Assembly (NCBI RefSeq): GCF_024721175.1
Contig: NZ_CP099399.1
Coordinates: 4,366,160 to 4,430,159, forward strand
Source: Rhizobium sp. Pop5
Lineage (GTDB): Bacteria; Pseudomonadota; Alphaproteobacteria; Rhizobiales; Rhizobiaceae
Reading direction: 5' to 3'
Length of the DNA stretch: 64,000 nucleotides
Notes under the pieces: model-generated
What the model was told of the DNA's origin: nothing
Databases searched by the model: none
The model's input: only the letters and a program-made list of their open reading frames with translations
Translations under genes and position numbers: made by a program
Shown here: positions 45,277-54,053 of the stretch, one piece after another
How positions within the stretch are numbered: position 1 is the stretch's first letter
Layout: each line of letters starts with the position of its first letter

Positions 45277-46089
45277 ATGTGTCGCTGGGCAGCTTATCGC
45301 GGAGATCCCCTCTATCTGGAGGAGCTGGTATCTTCGCCCGCCCATTCCCTGATCGAGCAGTCCCATTGCGCCACCCGCGCCAAGACGGCGACGAATGGCG
45401 ATGGTTTCGGCATCGCCTGGTATGGCGAAAGGCCCGAGCCCGGCCGCTACCGCGATATCCTGCCGGCTTGGTCGGATTGCAATCTGAAGAGCCTGGCGCG
45501 CCAGATCCGTTCGCCGCTCTTCCTCGCCCATGTCCGGGCCGCCACAGGCGGCGGTACGCGGCGCGACAATTGCCACCCCTTCACCCACGGCATCTGGTCC
45601 TTCATGCACAACGGCCAGATCTCCGGTTTCGAGCGCTTGCGCCGGCCGATGGAGGCGATGCTCGACGACGAGCTGTTCAATGCCCGCGGCGGGACGACTG
45701 ATTCCGAGCTGATGTTCCTGCTGGCGCTGCAGTTCGGATTGCGCGAAGCGCCGGTTGCAGCCATGGCTGACATGGTCGGTGTCGTCGAGGATCTGGCCGA
45801 AAACACTCTCGGTTCGATCCTGCTGCGTTTCACCGCCGCCTTCTCCGACGGAAAATCGCTCTATGCGATCCGCTATGCCACCGACCGCAAAGCGCCGACG
45901 CTCTATGCTTCGCCTGTCGGTGCCGGCTATTGCCTCGTGTCCGAGCCGTTGAATGACGATGTTGATGCCTGGGCCGAAATTCCGAACGGCAGCGCCGTCA
46001 CCATCGGCAAGAACGGCATCGAGGTGACCGATTTCCGGCTGGGGAAGCGCAACACGGCAAAGCGGCAGCGTGTGGCTATATCAGCCTGA
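45277..46089 (+). CDS. Class II glutamine amidotransferase (YafJ-like)
   Basis: A 270-residue protein starting MCRWAAYRGDPLYLEELV; after Met removal Cys2 is the N-terminal nucleophile of Ntn-type glutaminases. HVRAATGGGTRRDNCHPF and WSFMHNGQISGF are the glutamine-binding motifs. No synthetase domain is attached. Members of this YafJ group are related to EgtC, but no ergothioneine biosynthesis genes are beside it. Its end overlaps the converging coaBC gene by 14 bp. Confidence 0.92.
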   Translation: MCRWAAYRGDPLYLEELVSSPAHSLIEQSHCATRAKTATNGDGFGIAWYGERPEPGRYRDILPAWSDCNLKSLARQIRSPLFLAHVRAATGGGTRRDNCHPFTHGIWSFMHNGQISGFERLRRPMEAMLDDELFNARGGTTDSELMFLLALQFGLREAPVAAMADMVGVVEDLAENTLGSILLRFTAAFSDGKSLYAIRYATDRKAPTLYASPVGAGYCLVSEPLNDDVDAWAEIPNGSAVTIGKNGIEVTDFRLGKRNTAKRQRVAISA

Positions 46090-47290
46090 GCCTTTCGGCG
46101 ATCAGTGCAGCCAACCTTTCAGCAACCTCTTCCTTGGCGAGATCAGGCCAGTGCTCGATGCCGTCATGGCTGACAAGTTTGACGCTGTTGCGGCTGCCGC
46201 CCATAATGCCGGTCGCCGGGGAGACGTCATTGGCGACGATCAGGTCAGCGCCCTTCCTCTCGAGTTTCGCTTTCGCGTTGCTTTCGACATCCTGCGTCTC
46301 GGCGGCAAAGCCGATCACCATCTTCGGTCGCATTGTGTGATGGCCGACGGTTTTCAGGATGTCGGGATTTTCGGTCAGCGCCAGCGTCGGGATGGATTCG
46401 CCCGGATGTTTCTTCAGCTTCTGGTCGGCGGCCGAGGCCACGCGCCAGTCCGCCACGGCCGCGACCATCACGGCGACGTCGGCCGGCAGCGCCGCCAGCA
46501 CGGCGTCGCGCATCTCCTCCGCCCGCTCGACATGCACGGTGCTGACGCCGATGGGATCTGGGATCATTACCGGCCCGGATACGAGCGTCACCTCCGCCCC
46601 GAGTTTTGCAAGGGCCGCGGCGATCGCATGCCCCTGCCGGCCGGAGGAGCGATTGGCGATATAGCGGACCGGATCGATCGGCTCATGCGTCGGTCCCGAG
46701 GTCACGATCGCCTTTCGTCCGGCAAGCGGCTTGTGCCTGCCACCTTCGAACACAGCTTCGGCCGCGGCCACGATCTCCAGCGGTTCCGCCATCCGGCCGA
46801 GCCCGGCTTCCCCGCCTTCGGCCATTTCGCCGGCCATCGGCCCGACGAAGTGGACACCGTCTGCCCTGAGTGTCGCCGCATTGCGTCGTGTTGCCGGATG
46901 CGCCCACATTCGGGGGTTCATCGCCGGGGCGGCAAGCACTGGCTTATCCGTCGCCAGAAGCACGGTCGATGCGAGATCGTCGGCAAGCCCGTTCGCCATC
47001 TTCGCCATCAGGTCGGCCGTGGCAGGAGCAATGAGCACAAGGTCACAGTCGCGCGCCAGCCTGATATGGCCAACATCCTGTTCGTCCAAACGCGAAAATA
47101 GATCGACAAAGACGTGGTCTGCCGCCAGCGCGCCGACCGCAATCGGCGTCACGAATTCCTGCGCTCCCTTTGTCATGACAGGGCGGACACTCGCCCCGCG
47201 TTCGCGCAGACGGCGGATCAGATCCAGGCTCTTATAGGCCGCGATGCCGCCTGAGATGATGAGGAGGATGCGTTTGCCGTTGAGAGCCAT
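46076..47290 (-). CDS. coaBC: Bifunctional phosphopantothenoylcysteine decarboxylase/phosphopantothenate-cysteine ligase
   Basis: A 404-residue fusion. The N-terminal FMN-dependent CoaC part has GKRILLIISGGIAAYKSLDLIRRL, LIAPATADLMAKMANGLADD and the substrate-binding VLAAPAMNPRMW. The C-terminal CoaB part starts at AIVTSGPTHEPIDPVRYIANRSSGRQGHAIA, and later has KLKKHPGESIPTLALTENPDIL. Together they make 4'-phosphopantetheine for CoA. In many Rhizobiales it sits between ubiB and dut; here both are more than 10 kb away. Confidence 0.96.
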   Translation of the reverse strand: MALNGKRILLIISGGIAAYKSLDLIRRLRERGASVRPVMTKGAQEFVTPIAVGALAADHVFVDLFSRLDEQDVGHIRLARDCDLVLIAPATADLMAKMANGLADDLASTVLLATDKPVLAAPAMNPRMWAHPATRRNAATLRADGVHFVGPMAGEMAEGGEAGLGRMAEPLEIVAAAEAVFEGGRHKPLAGRKAIVTSGPTHEPIDPVRYIANRSSGRQGHAIAAALAKLGAEVTLVSGPVMIPDPIGVSTVHVERAEEMRDAVLAALPADVAVMVAAVADWRVASAADQKLKKHPGESIPTLALTENPDILKTVGHHTMRPKMVIGFAAETQDVESNAKAKLERKGADLIVANDVSPATGIMGGSRNSVKLVSHDGIEHWPDLAKEEVAERLAALIAERLRLI

Positions 47291-47369
47291 GGCTTTCTAC
47301 CCGTCGCCTTTTTGACTGGCCCCGACCCTAAGCCCTTGGCTCACAACATGCAATCGCGCCATCCCGTTC

Positions 47370-48134
47370 TCAGGTGCGGGTGATCGAACCGCCGCCATCG
47401 ACCAGCGAGGCAGTGCCGGTGACGAAGCTCGCATCGTCGGAGGCGAGGTAGAGAACCGACCGGGCGAGTTCTTCGGGGGCTGCGACACGCTTCAGCGCAT
47501 GCAGGTTGGTGACGAAGGCCTGCTTGTCGGGCGTATCGTTCATGTCGCGATACATGTCGGTATCGACGGCGCCCGGCAGGATGGCGTTGACGCGCACATT
47601 CTGCTGTCCGAATTCGACGGCGAGCGCCTGCGTCAGGCCGATCAGGCCGGATTTGCTGGCGGCATAGGCGGCTACACCGGGAAAGGCGAAACTATAGCCG
47701 ACGAAGGTCGAGGTGAAGATCACCGAGCCGCCGCCATTCTTCACCATTTCGCCGATCTGGTGCTTGGCGGCGAGGAAGGAGGCGGTGAGATTGATCGCCA
47801 GCGCTTCGCTGAAGCCTGCTTCCGAAACAGCAGTGCTTGGGCCGGCTTCGCCGAGCGTGCCGGCATTGTTGAAGGCGATGTCGAGCTTGCCGTAATTCGT
47901 CACGGCGGCTGCAACCAGCGCCTTGTGATAATCTTCCGACCGGACATCGCCGGCAAGGGCGATGGCGTCACCGCCCTCTGCCTTGATTTCCGAGACAAGA
48001 CTGTCGAGCTCGGCCTGACGGCGGGCGCCGACGACGACCTTGGCGCCTTCGGCGGCAAAGAGCTTCGCCGTGGCCCGGCCGATACCCGAGCTTGCGCCGG
48101 TGACGATCGCGACCTTGTTGTTCAAGCGGTTCAT
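47370..48134 (-). CDS. Short-chain dehydrogenase/reductase
   Basis: A 254-residue classical SDR. The NAD(P) motif is VTGASSGIGRATAKLFA, the catalytic Ser lies in VIFTSTFVGY, and the Tyr and Lys in AAYAASKSGLIGLTQ. It ends SDDASFVTGTASLVDGGGSI. It is divergent from a LysR regulator 124 bp away that likely controls it. Substrate unknown. Confidence 0.93.
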   Translation of the reverse strand: MNRLNNKVAIVTGASSGIGRATAKLFAAEGAKVVVGARRQAELDSLVSEIKAEGGDAIALAGDVRSEDYHKALVAAAVTNYGKLDIAFNNAGTLGEAGPSTAVSEAGFSEALAINLTASFLAAKHQIGEMVKNGGGSVIFTSTFVGYSFAFPGVAAYAASKSGLIGLTQALAVEFGQQNVRVNAILPGAVDTDMYRDMNDTPDKQAFVTNLHALKRVAAPEELARSVLYLASDDASFVTGTASLVDGGGSITRT

Positions 48135-48258
48135 GGTTCCATCTCCTGTGTTTGAAACAAGGCGGCCCCGCCGCCCTTTCGATGATGGGAAGATGGCATT
48201 TCTCTTTCGTTCGGATTAGTCTCCAGATACAGGAATTCGAATTCGGGATTGCCGAACG

Positions 48259-49164
48259 ATGATCAGGATCGAAGGCATTGCGGCTTTCGTCGCCGTGGTG
48301 GAGGCTGGCTCGGTCAGTGAGGCTGCCCGCCGGCTGCGGCTTTCCAAGTCGGTCGTTAGCGAAAGGCTGGCGGAACTCGAGAAATCATTGGGCGCAACCT
48401 TGCTGCGCCGAACGACGCGCAAGCTCACCTTGACCGAAGATGGCGCGGCCTTCATGGAACGTGCGGCGCGTATCGTGCGCGAGATCGAGGACGCAACGGC
48501 CGATATGGCCGAGCGGCGCGGAACGCTCTCGGGGCCGATCCGCATCGCCGCTCCCGTCACGTTCGGCCGCATGCATCTCGGCCCGGCGCTTTATCCCTTC
48601 CTTGCCGACCATCCCGATATCGAACTGACGCTCGACATCGACGACCGGCGCGTCGACGTTTCCTCGGACGGCTACGATGCCGTCATCCGCCACGGCCCGA
48701 TTGCCGACAGCCGGCTGGTCGTCTGGAAACTTGCGGAAAGCCGCCGCTTTCTCTGTGCCTCGCCGGATTATCTCACGCGCAAGGGAGCGCCGACCTCGCT
48801 GACTGACCTGAACGGCCATCGCGGCCTCTTCTACACCAATCGCGGCATCGCCGACTGGCGTTTCCAGACGCCGGAGGGTGCAATCATCGTTCGCGCAAAA
48901 ATGGCGCTCGGCATGAACAATGGCGATATGCTCCGCGATGCCGCGATTGCGGGGCTGGGCGTCGCCTTGCTGCCGGCCTTCATCGCCGGCCCCGCGGTCC
49001 GCGACGGCCGACTTGTCGAAATCGACGTGGGTTACAGGCCGGAGGCGGAATTCATCTATATGGCCCATCCCGAAGGCCGAAATCCCTCCGCCAAGCTCCG
49101 CGCCATCGCCGATCACCTGAAGAAGACCTTCGGCGATCCGCCCTATTGGGATCCTGCGGGCTGA
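48259..49164 (+). CDS. LysR-family transcriptional regulator
   Basis: A 301-residue regulator with helix-turn-helix SVSEAARRLRLSKSVVSERLAELEKSLGATLLRR and a PBP2-type effector domain (GPIRIAAPVTFGRMHLGPAL onward). Divergent from the SDR gene, the usual sign of local control. The 397 bp that follow (49165-49561) contain only a short open end, LRIEAGGWFRAIEGWPAVVA and a hydrophobic tail to a stop near 49419, perhaps a remnant of a small membrane protein. Confidence 0.92.
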   Translation: MIRIEGIAAFVAVVEAGSVSEAARRLRLSKSVVSERLAELEKSLGATLLRRTTRKLTLTEDGAAFMERAARIVREIEDATADMAERRGTLSGPIRIAAPVTFGRMHLGPALYPFLADHPDIELTLDIDDRRVDVSSDGYDAVIRHGPIADSRLVVWKLAESRRFLCASPDYLTRKGAPTSLTDLNGHRGLFYTNRGIADWRFQTPEGAIIVRAKMALGMNNGDMLRDAAIAGLGVALLPAFIAGPAVRDGRLVEIDVGYRPEAEFIYMAHPEGRNPSAKLRAIADHLKKTFGDPPYWDPAG

Positions 49165-49561
49165 GCCTCATGAAGCGAGCAGGCTCATCAGGTTTTCCGT
49201 CACAGGCGAGCGCTACGTCTTGAGCACGGCAAGCGCAGACGCGCGGCCGTCGACGGAAGGTAGGCGACGCCCTCGAGCCTGATCTGCGAATCGAAGCCGG
49301 CGGCTGGTTCAGGGCGATCGAAGGCTGGCCCGCCGTCGTGGCCTTCACGCTCGCGATGCTGGCGTTCGCTTTTGCCTCGGCCTGTGTTGCGTGGCACCTC
49401 GCGAACAGAAAGGCATGATCGCCAGCGCGACCGGGCGCTTGCGATCAGGATCTGCAATTCCATCATCTGACCACTTTCGATAATTTTCAGCACAGCCGCT
49501 TGACGGGTAAGATTATGTCTATTATTTAACGGAAAAGTTAATTAACTTATCGGTTAAAAAG

Positions 49562-49912
49562 ATGCATGATGATACACTCGGCCGGACCTTTTCAGCGCTT
49601 GCCGACCCGACCCGACGGGCGATCCTCGCGCGTCTGGCCCTGGGCGAAGCCTCTGTCTCGGAAATAGCCGAACCCTTCGACATGTCGCTGGTCGCCGTGT
49701 CGAAGCATTTGAAAGTGCTCGAAAATGCCGGCCTGATCTCCAAGGGCAGGGAAGCGCAATGGCGTCGTTGCCGATTGGAGGTGACACCTTTGAAGGATCT
49801 CGACGACTGGCTGGAGACCTATCGTCGCTTCTGGAGCGAAAGCCTCGACAAGCTGGAATCCTATGCAGCAAGCATCAAACAACGGAGGAATGACAATGAA
49901 CGTGACGAGTGA
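49562..49912 (+). CDS. ArsR-family transcriptional regulator
   Basis: A 116-residue winged-helix protein: FSALADPTRRAILARLALGEASVSEIAEPFDMSLVAVSKHLKVLENAGLISKGREAQWRRC. No Cys metal site is seen in the recognition helix. It overlaps the following SRPBCC gene by 17 bp, the common pairing of ArsR-like repressors with AHSA1/SRPBCC proteins. Confidence 0.93.
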   Translation: MHDDTLGRTFSALADPTRRAILARLALGEASVSEIAEPFDMSLVAVSKHLKVLENAGLISKGREAQWRRCRLEVTPLKDLDDWLETYRRFWSESLDKLESYAASIKQRRNDNERDE

Positions 49913-50384
49913 AGCAAAAGCTGCCGACCTTGGCCGCGAGATCGTACTCGTTAGGGACATTGATGCCCCGCGCGATGTCGTCTTCAGCCTCTGGACGGAG
50001 CCGAAACATCTACTCCACTGGTGGGGGCCACATAATTGCTCGGCTCCTTCCGTCTCCGTCGATCTGCGCGAAGGCGGCGCCTGGCGGCACTGCATTCTCG
50101 GGCCTGATGGCAAGGAATATTGGAGCCGGGGGACTTATCTCGAGATCAGCCCGCCCGAACGGCTCGTTTTCACCTTCGCCTGGGAAAATGAAGATGGGAA
50201 ACCCGGGCACGAGATGCACGTAACCATCGAACTGGAGGAAAGGGGTGAAGGGACGCACCTGCTCTTCCGCAAGCGCGAACTGCCGAGCGATGTCGAATTC
50301 AAGCTGCAATCGGGGGGCTGGGCCGAGGCTCTGGAAAAGGTCGTCGCCTATGCCGAAGCGCAAGCCAAAGGGCGCAACCGATGA
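49896..50384 (+). CDS. SRPBCC/AHSA1-family protein
   Basis: About 162 residues from the ATG at 49896, which follows GGAGG by 7 bp; ATGs at 49863 and 49890 are less well placed. The fold is shown by IVLVRDIDAPRDVVFSLWTE, LLHWWGPHNCS, GGAWRHCILGPDG and ERLVFTFAWE. This hydrophobic-pocket family binds lipids or polyketides; partners of ArsR regulators have unknown ligands. It is followed by a GFA-family gene with a 4-bp overlap. Confidence 0.92.
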   Translation: MNVTSEAKAADLGREIVLVRDIDAPRDVVFSLWTEPKHLLHWWGPHNCSAPSVSVDLREGGAWRHCILGPDGKEYWSRGTYLEISPPERLVFTFAWENEDGKPGHEMHVTIELEERGEGTHLLFRKRELPSDVEFKLQSGGWAEALEKVVAYAEAQAKGRNR

Positions 50385-50782
50385 AAAAGATCTACCATGG
50401 AAGCTGCCACTGCGGCGCCGTCACCTACGAGGCAGGCCTCGATCTCGCGGCCGGCACCTTCCGTTGCAACTGCTCGATTTGCAGAAAGAAACGGAGCTGG
50501 CTTGCCGTCGCATCTCCTGAGGATTTCCACCTCACCGGAGGCGCCGATAATATCGGCGAATACCAGTTCGCCTCCCAAAAGCTGCATCATCTCTTCTGTA
50601 AGACCTGTGGTATCAGCTCCTATGCCTGGGGCGAAAACGAGAAGATCGGTACCTTCTACGCCATTTCGGTCAATTGCCTGGATGATGCCGGCCCTGACGA
50701 ATTGATCGAAGCTCCGATCGCCTTCGTCGACGGTCTCCACGATTGCTACGACGCTCCGCCCGAGGAAACGCGCCATCTTTGA
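50381..50782 (+). CDS. GFA-family (Mss4-like) zinc protein
   Basis: A 133-residue protein with zinc ligands in GSCHCGAVTYEA, FRCNCSICRKKRSW and LFCKTCGISSY. Third gene of the ArsR-SRPBCC-GFA operon, coupled by an ATGA overlap. Similar to the GFA protein at 39778-40179 but only distantly. Function unknown. Confidence 0.9.
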   Translation: MKKIYHGSCHCGAVTYEAGLDLAAGTFRCNCSICRKKRSWLAVASPEDFHLTGGADNIGEYQFASQKLHHLFCKTCGISSYAWGENEKIGTFYAISVNCLDDAGPDELIEAPIAFVDGLHDCYDAPPEETRHL

Positions 50783-50805
50783 TGCTGGGGCTACTACCCC
50801 TGGCG

Positions 50806-52467
50806 TCAGCCGAGCCGGATATAGGGCACGTCCTTCTTTGCCACCTCATCAAGCGCCTCCTCATAACCGGCGTCGGCGTAACGCATGACGCCGAGCGCGG
50901 TATCGTTGGTCAGCGCATGGCCCAGCCGTTCGTCGGCGGCATCCGTGCCGTCGGCGATGACGGTGACGCCGCAGCTCGTCATGTAGCCGGCATATCCGCC
51001 GCCGCCGGAATGGACGACGACGAGATCGGCCATCGAAGAGCAGAGCATCATCGCATCGATCAGCGGCCAGTCGGCAATCGCGTCGGAGCCGTCCTTCATC
51101 CGCTCGGTCATGATATTGGGATGGGCCATAGCGCCGGCGTCGAGATGGTCGCGGGAGAAGGCGACGGGGCCTTTTAGTTCGCCGCTCGCAACCAGCGCAT
51201 TGACGCGACGGGCAAGCGCCGTGCGTTCGCCATGGCCGAGCCAGGCGATGCGCGCCGGCAATCCCTCGAAGGGTACGTGCTCGCGCGCCAGCCGAATCCA
51301 GTTGGTGATGATCTTATTGTCGGGGAACAGTTCGAGCAGCAGTTCGTCGATGCGAGCAATATCGCTCTCCTCGCCCGATAGAGCCATCCAGCGGAAGGGC
51401 CCGATCGCCCGGGCAAACAGCGGTCTGAGATAGGCTTCGGTGAAGATCGGGATGTCGAAGGCATTGGCGACACCGCCCTCTTTGGCCTGCGTGCGGATGA
51501 GGTTGCCGTTGTCGAAGACTTCGGAGCCTTTCTTCTGAAACTCCAGCATCGCCCTCACGTGCTCGACGATCGAGGCGCGGCTGGCCGCCATCAACTGGCC
51601 CTGGCCGTCGTCGCGCAAGCCTCTGACCTGGTCGAGATTCATGCCCTTAGGCACGTAGCCGTAGACGAGGTCGTGCGCCGATGTCTGGTCGGTGACGATG
51701 TCGGGCACGATGCCGCGCCTTGCGATCTCGGGATAGACCTCGGCCGCATTGCCGACGAGCCCGACGGACAGTGCCCGCTTTTCCTTCACCGCCGCATCGA
51801 TCATTTGAAGGGCGGTATCGAGACCGGGCGCGATCTCCTGGAGATAGCCGATCTGCTGGCGCTTGTGGGCACGCTCCGGATCGATGTCGACGCAGAGGAT
51901 TGCAGCACCTGCCATGCGGCCGGCGAGCGGCTGCGCGCCGCCCATGCCGCCAAGGCCGGCCGTCAGCACGAACCGGCCATGGAGATCGCCGCCGAAGCGC
52001 CGTTCGGCGATACGCATGAAGATTTCATAGGTGCCCTGGATGACGCCCTGGCTGCCGATATATTGCCAGGCGCCGGCCGTCAGCCCGCCCCAGCAGATCA
52101 GCCCCTTGCGCTGCAGCTCGTAGAACACTTCGGCCTTTGCCCATTGGCCAACGATGTTGCAGTTCGCCATGATGACGAGCGGCGCTTTCGCGTGGGTCTT
52201 CACCAGGCCGATCGGCTTGCCGGACTGGATGAGCAGCGTTTGGTCCTCGTCCATCTCGGTCAGCGCCTTGACGATGCCCTTGTGCGCCGCCCAGTTGCGC
52301 GCCGCCTTGCCGAGCGCGGCATAGACGATCAGGTTTTCGGGATCTTCGCCGACCGAGAGCACGTTTTCGAGCAACCGAAGCAGAGCCTCCTGCCGCCAGC
52401 CCTTGGCGCGCAGTTCCGGTCCGCCGGGAATGGGAAATTTCGGATGGCGTGGATTGGCCTTGGGCAT
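50806..52467 (-). CDS. Urocanase-family hydratase, probable (S-methyl)thiourocanate hydratase
   Basis: A 553-residue HutU homologue. The NAD+-binding and fold motifs are kept: QSGKPIGLVKTHAKAP, GGLTAGAWQYIGSQGVIQGTYE, GLGGMGGAQPLA and SRDHLDAG. Regions invariant in true urocanases are changed: the HHGGGVGMGYS block reads VHSGGGGYAGYM, RHADAGY reads RYADAGY, and the SPNRET segment reads HPNIMT. This points to a different imidazole substrate. It is the last gene of an operon with a MIO-less HutH-like lyase, a hydantoinase, a carbamoylase and an S-methyl-thiohydantoin desulfurase, so thiourocanate or its S-methyl form is the likely substrate. Confidence 0.8.
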   Translation of the reverse strand: MPKANPRHPKFPIPGGPELRAKGWRQEALLRLLENVLSVGEDPENLIVYAALGKAARNWAAHKGIVKALTEMDEDQTLLIQSGKPIGLVKTHAKAPLVIMANCNIVGQWAKAEVFYELQRKGLICWGGLTAGAWQYIGSQGVIQGTYEIFMRIAERRFGGDLHGRFVLTAGLGGMGGAQPLAGRMAGAAILCVDIDPERAHKRQQIGYLQEIAPGLDTALQMIDAAVKEKRALSVGLVGNAAEVYPEIARRGIVPDIVTDQTSAHDLVYGYVPKGMNLDQVRGLRDDGQGQLMAASRASIVEHVRAMLEFQKKGSEVFDNGNLIRTQAKEGGVANAFDIPIFTEAYLRPLFARAIGPFRWMALSGEESDIARIDELLLELFPDNKIITNWIRLAREHVPFEGLPARIAWLGHGERTALARRVNALVASGELKGPVAFSRDHLDAGAMAHPNIMTERMKDGSDAIADWPLIDAMMLCSSMADLVVVHSGGGGYAGYMTSCGVTVIADGTDAADERLGHALTNDTALGVMRYADAGYEEALDEVAKKDVPYIRLG

Positions 52468-52552
52468 CGTAGTTTCCTCGTTTATTCTCTGCTTTTTCCC
52501 ACGGCAGGACTTGCATATTGCCCTTCCATTGCGCTCCGTGCACTCGCGGCCT

Positions 52553-52613
52553 TGCCTCTCACCCCCTCGTCTGTCCTTCGGACATCTTCTCCCCGCTGGA
52601 GAGAAGAGGGATA
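52553..52613. repeat. Rhizobial intergenic palindromic repeat (RIME-like)
   Basis: This stretch contains TGTCC-TTC-GGACA and CTTCTC-CCCGCTG-GAGAGAAG, two small hairpins in the arrangement of the intergenic mosaic elements scattered through Rhizobium genomes. It separates the urocanase-like gene from tfoX within the operon and could affect transcript stability. Assignment is from memory of such elements; a genome-wide search would settle it. Confidence 0.55.
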
Positions 52614-52623
52614 ATCATGCCCA

Positions 52624-52953
52624 TCACTTGCCCGGCAGTGATTCCACATAGGCGAGCGCGGCATCGAGCAAGCGCCGCCTCAGCGCATCGTCGCCGTAGG
52701 CCTCGGCATTGGCTCGCACCCAGCCATGCATTACCCGCTCGCCCATTAGCATCTGGATCACGCCGGGCAGCGCCAGTGCCCAGCCGTCATTGTCCTTGCC
52801 GAGGCGGACTAGCATGCCGTCACTGCGCGCGCCGCAGAGAAGGTTGCCGTTCAGCATGAAGGCCCGGCCGCCGAACATGGATTTTTCGGCAAGGTCCGGC
52901 CGATCGCCGAGTTCCTCGCGCAGCAGTTCCTCAAGGCCTGGATCGCGCGCCAT
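52624..52953 (-). CDS. TfoX N-terminal domain protein
   Basis: A 109-residue protein with the TfoX N-terminal pattern: EKSMFGGRAFMLNGNLLCGARSDGMLVRLG and GVIQMLMGERVMHGWVRAN. It lies 2 bp after the desulfurase gene, so it belongs to the putative ergothioneine operon, yet it has no evident chemical role there. Such single-domain proteins are common and of unknown function. Confidence 0.85.
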   Translation of the reverse strand: MARDPGLEELLREELGDRPDLAEKSMFGGRAFMLNGNLLCGARSDGMLVRLGKDNDGWALALPGVIQMLMGERVMHGWVRANAEAYGDDALRRRLLDAALAYVESLPGK

Positions 52954-52955
52954 GT

Positions 52956-54053
52956 TCAGGCCCTCGCCGCCAGCGCATAACGCGCGATCTCGATCCCCAT
53001 CGCCTTTTCGACGACGGGATAGACAGTCGCGTCGAGTACGCTGGCTGAGAGCGGAATAATATCCATCGGCACATGCAGGATGAAGACGTGCATGCCTTCA
53101 CGAAGCTGGCCGACGCTGAGCGGCTCGCCTTCCTCAGAAAGCGTGGTGATGACGGCGGGGAAGGTCGCAAGCCGCCCGCTCCCCGCATCGTCCACAGCCA
53201 TATATTCGTTCATCACATGCAGCGTCACCGATTTCTCACCCGAGCCGACAGTGACCGTGCCGATGTCGAAGGCTTCCTTGGTGTAGATCACGTCTTTGCG
53301 GCTGATGACGCCTTCGGCGAGGATATGCCCGCCCGTTGCCTTGCAGATCGCGTCGATGACGGCAGACCCGCCGCGCTTTTCCGCCGCGATGATCGCTTCT
53401 CCGAGCGCAAGCGCCATCGAAATGCCGCCGAGCGCCGCGTGGCTGCGGACATAGGAGGCTCGCAGCGGATTGCGGCAGCTGGCGATGAAGCCGCCGGATT
53501 GATCGGCGGCGGCGCGCAGCACCGGCGAGATCTTCGCGGTCGCGCCTTTCACCACCAGCTCGATATAGCGATTCTCGGCCCTGTTGCCGCCGACCGCAGT
53601 CTGGATCATCTGCTCGGGTGAAGCTGCCATGCCGATCGAGCCCATGTCGCCCGTCGGATGGGCACGGATATCGCCGACGGCGTCGACCACCTTGGTGCCG
53701 AGGATCGCCGACGGGAGCCAGCCGTTCAGCGTCGAGGATTTGCCATTCTGGCCGATGATCAGCCCTGAAAGCTTTTCGCCGAGCGCCTCCTGTAACAGCT
53801 GCACAGCCTTCACATAGTCGACGCCCTGCATTTCCCAGGGCGTGGTCGAGGCGGGCGCGCCGATTGCGGCTGCCGTTGCGATCCATTCCTCGTCCTCCAA
53901 TTCGTCGATCGAGACCAGCTCCGGCCTGCCGATATTGACTGCCGCATAACCAAGCATCCGTCCATGATCCGCCCAGCCGCCGCCGCCGGCGGCATAGACG
54001 GAGCCACCCTTGACCGCGGCTTCCACGTCCTTCTCAACCAGTATGCGTCCCAT
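52956..54053 (-). CDS. DUF917 / S-methyl-thiohydantoin desulfurase family protein
   Basis: About 365 residues from the ATG at 54053 (MGRILVEKDVEAAVKGGSVY), preceded by AGGAGG and overlapping the M20 gene end by 20 bp. AAGGGGWADHGRMLGYAAVN, MGSIGMAASPEQMIQ and VISRKDVIYTKEAFDIGTV fit the family once called DUF917, whose characterised member removes the sulfur group from an S-methyl-thiohydantoin. In this operon it would convert the (S-methyl) thiohydantoin propionate into hydantoin propionate, releasing methanethiol or sulfide. The family link is from memory; the substrate is inferred from context. Confidence 0.75.
   Translation of the reverse strand: MGRILVEKDVEAAVKGGSVYAAGGGGWADHGRMLGYAAVNIGRPELVSIDELEDEEWIATAAAIGAPASTTPWEMQGVDYVKAVQLLQEALGEKLSGLIIGQNGKSSTLNGWLPSAILGTKVVDAVGDIRAHPTGDMGSIGMAASPEQMIQTAVGGNRAENRYIELVVKGATAKISPVLRAAADQSGGFIASCRNPLRASYVRSHAALGGISMALALGEAIIAAEKRGGSAVIDAICKATGGHILAEGVISRKDVIYTKEAFDIGTVTVGSGEKSVTLHVMNEYMAVDDAGSGRLATFPAVITTLSEEGEPLSVGQLREGMHVFILHVPMDIIPLSASVLDATVYPVVEKAMGIEIARYALAARA

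Noticed and set aside
49250..49420. A small membrane protein gene after the LysR regulator
   Set aside because: Only a C-terminal stretch with a hydrophobic segment is open; no start codon with a ribosome-binding site was found, so it is at best a remnant.
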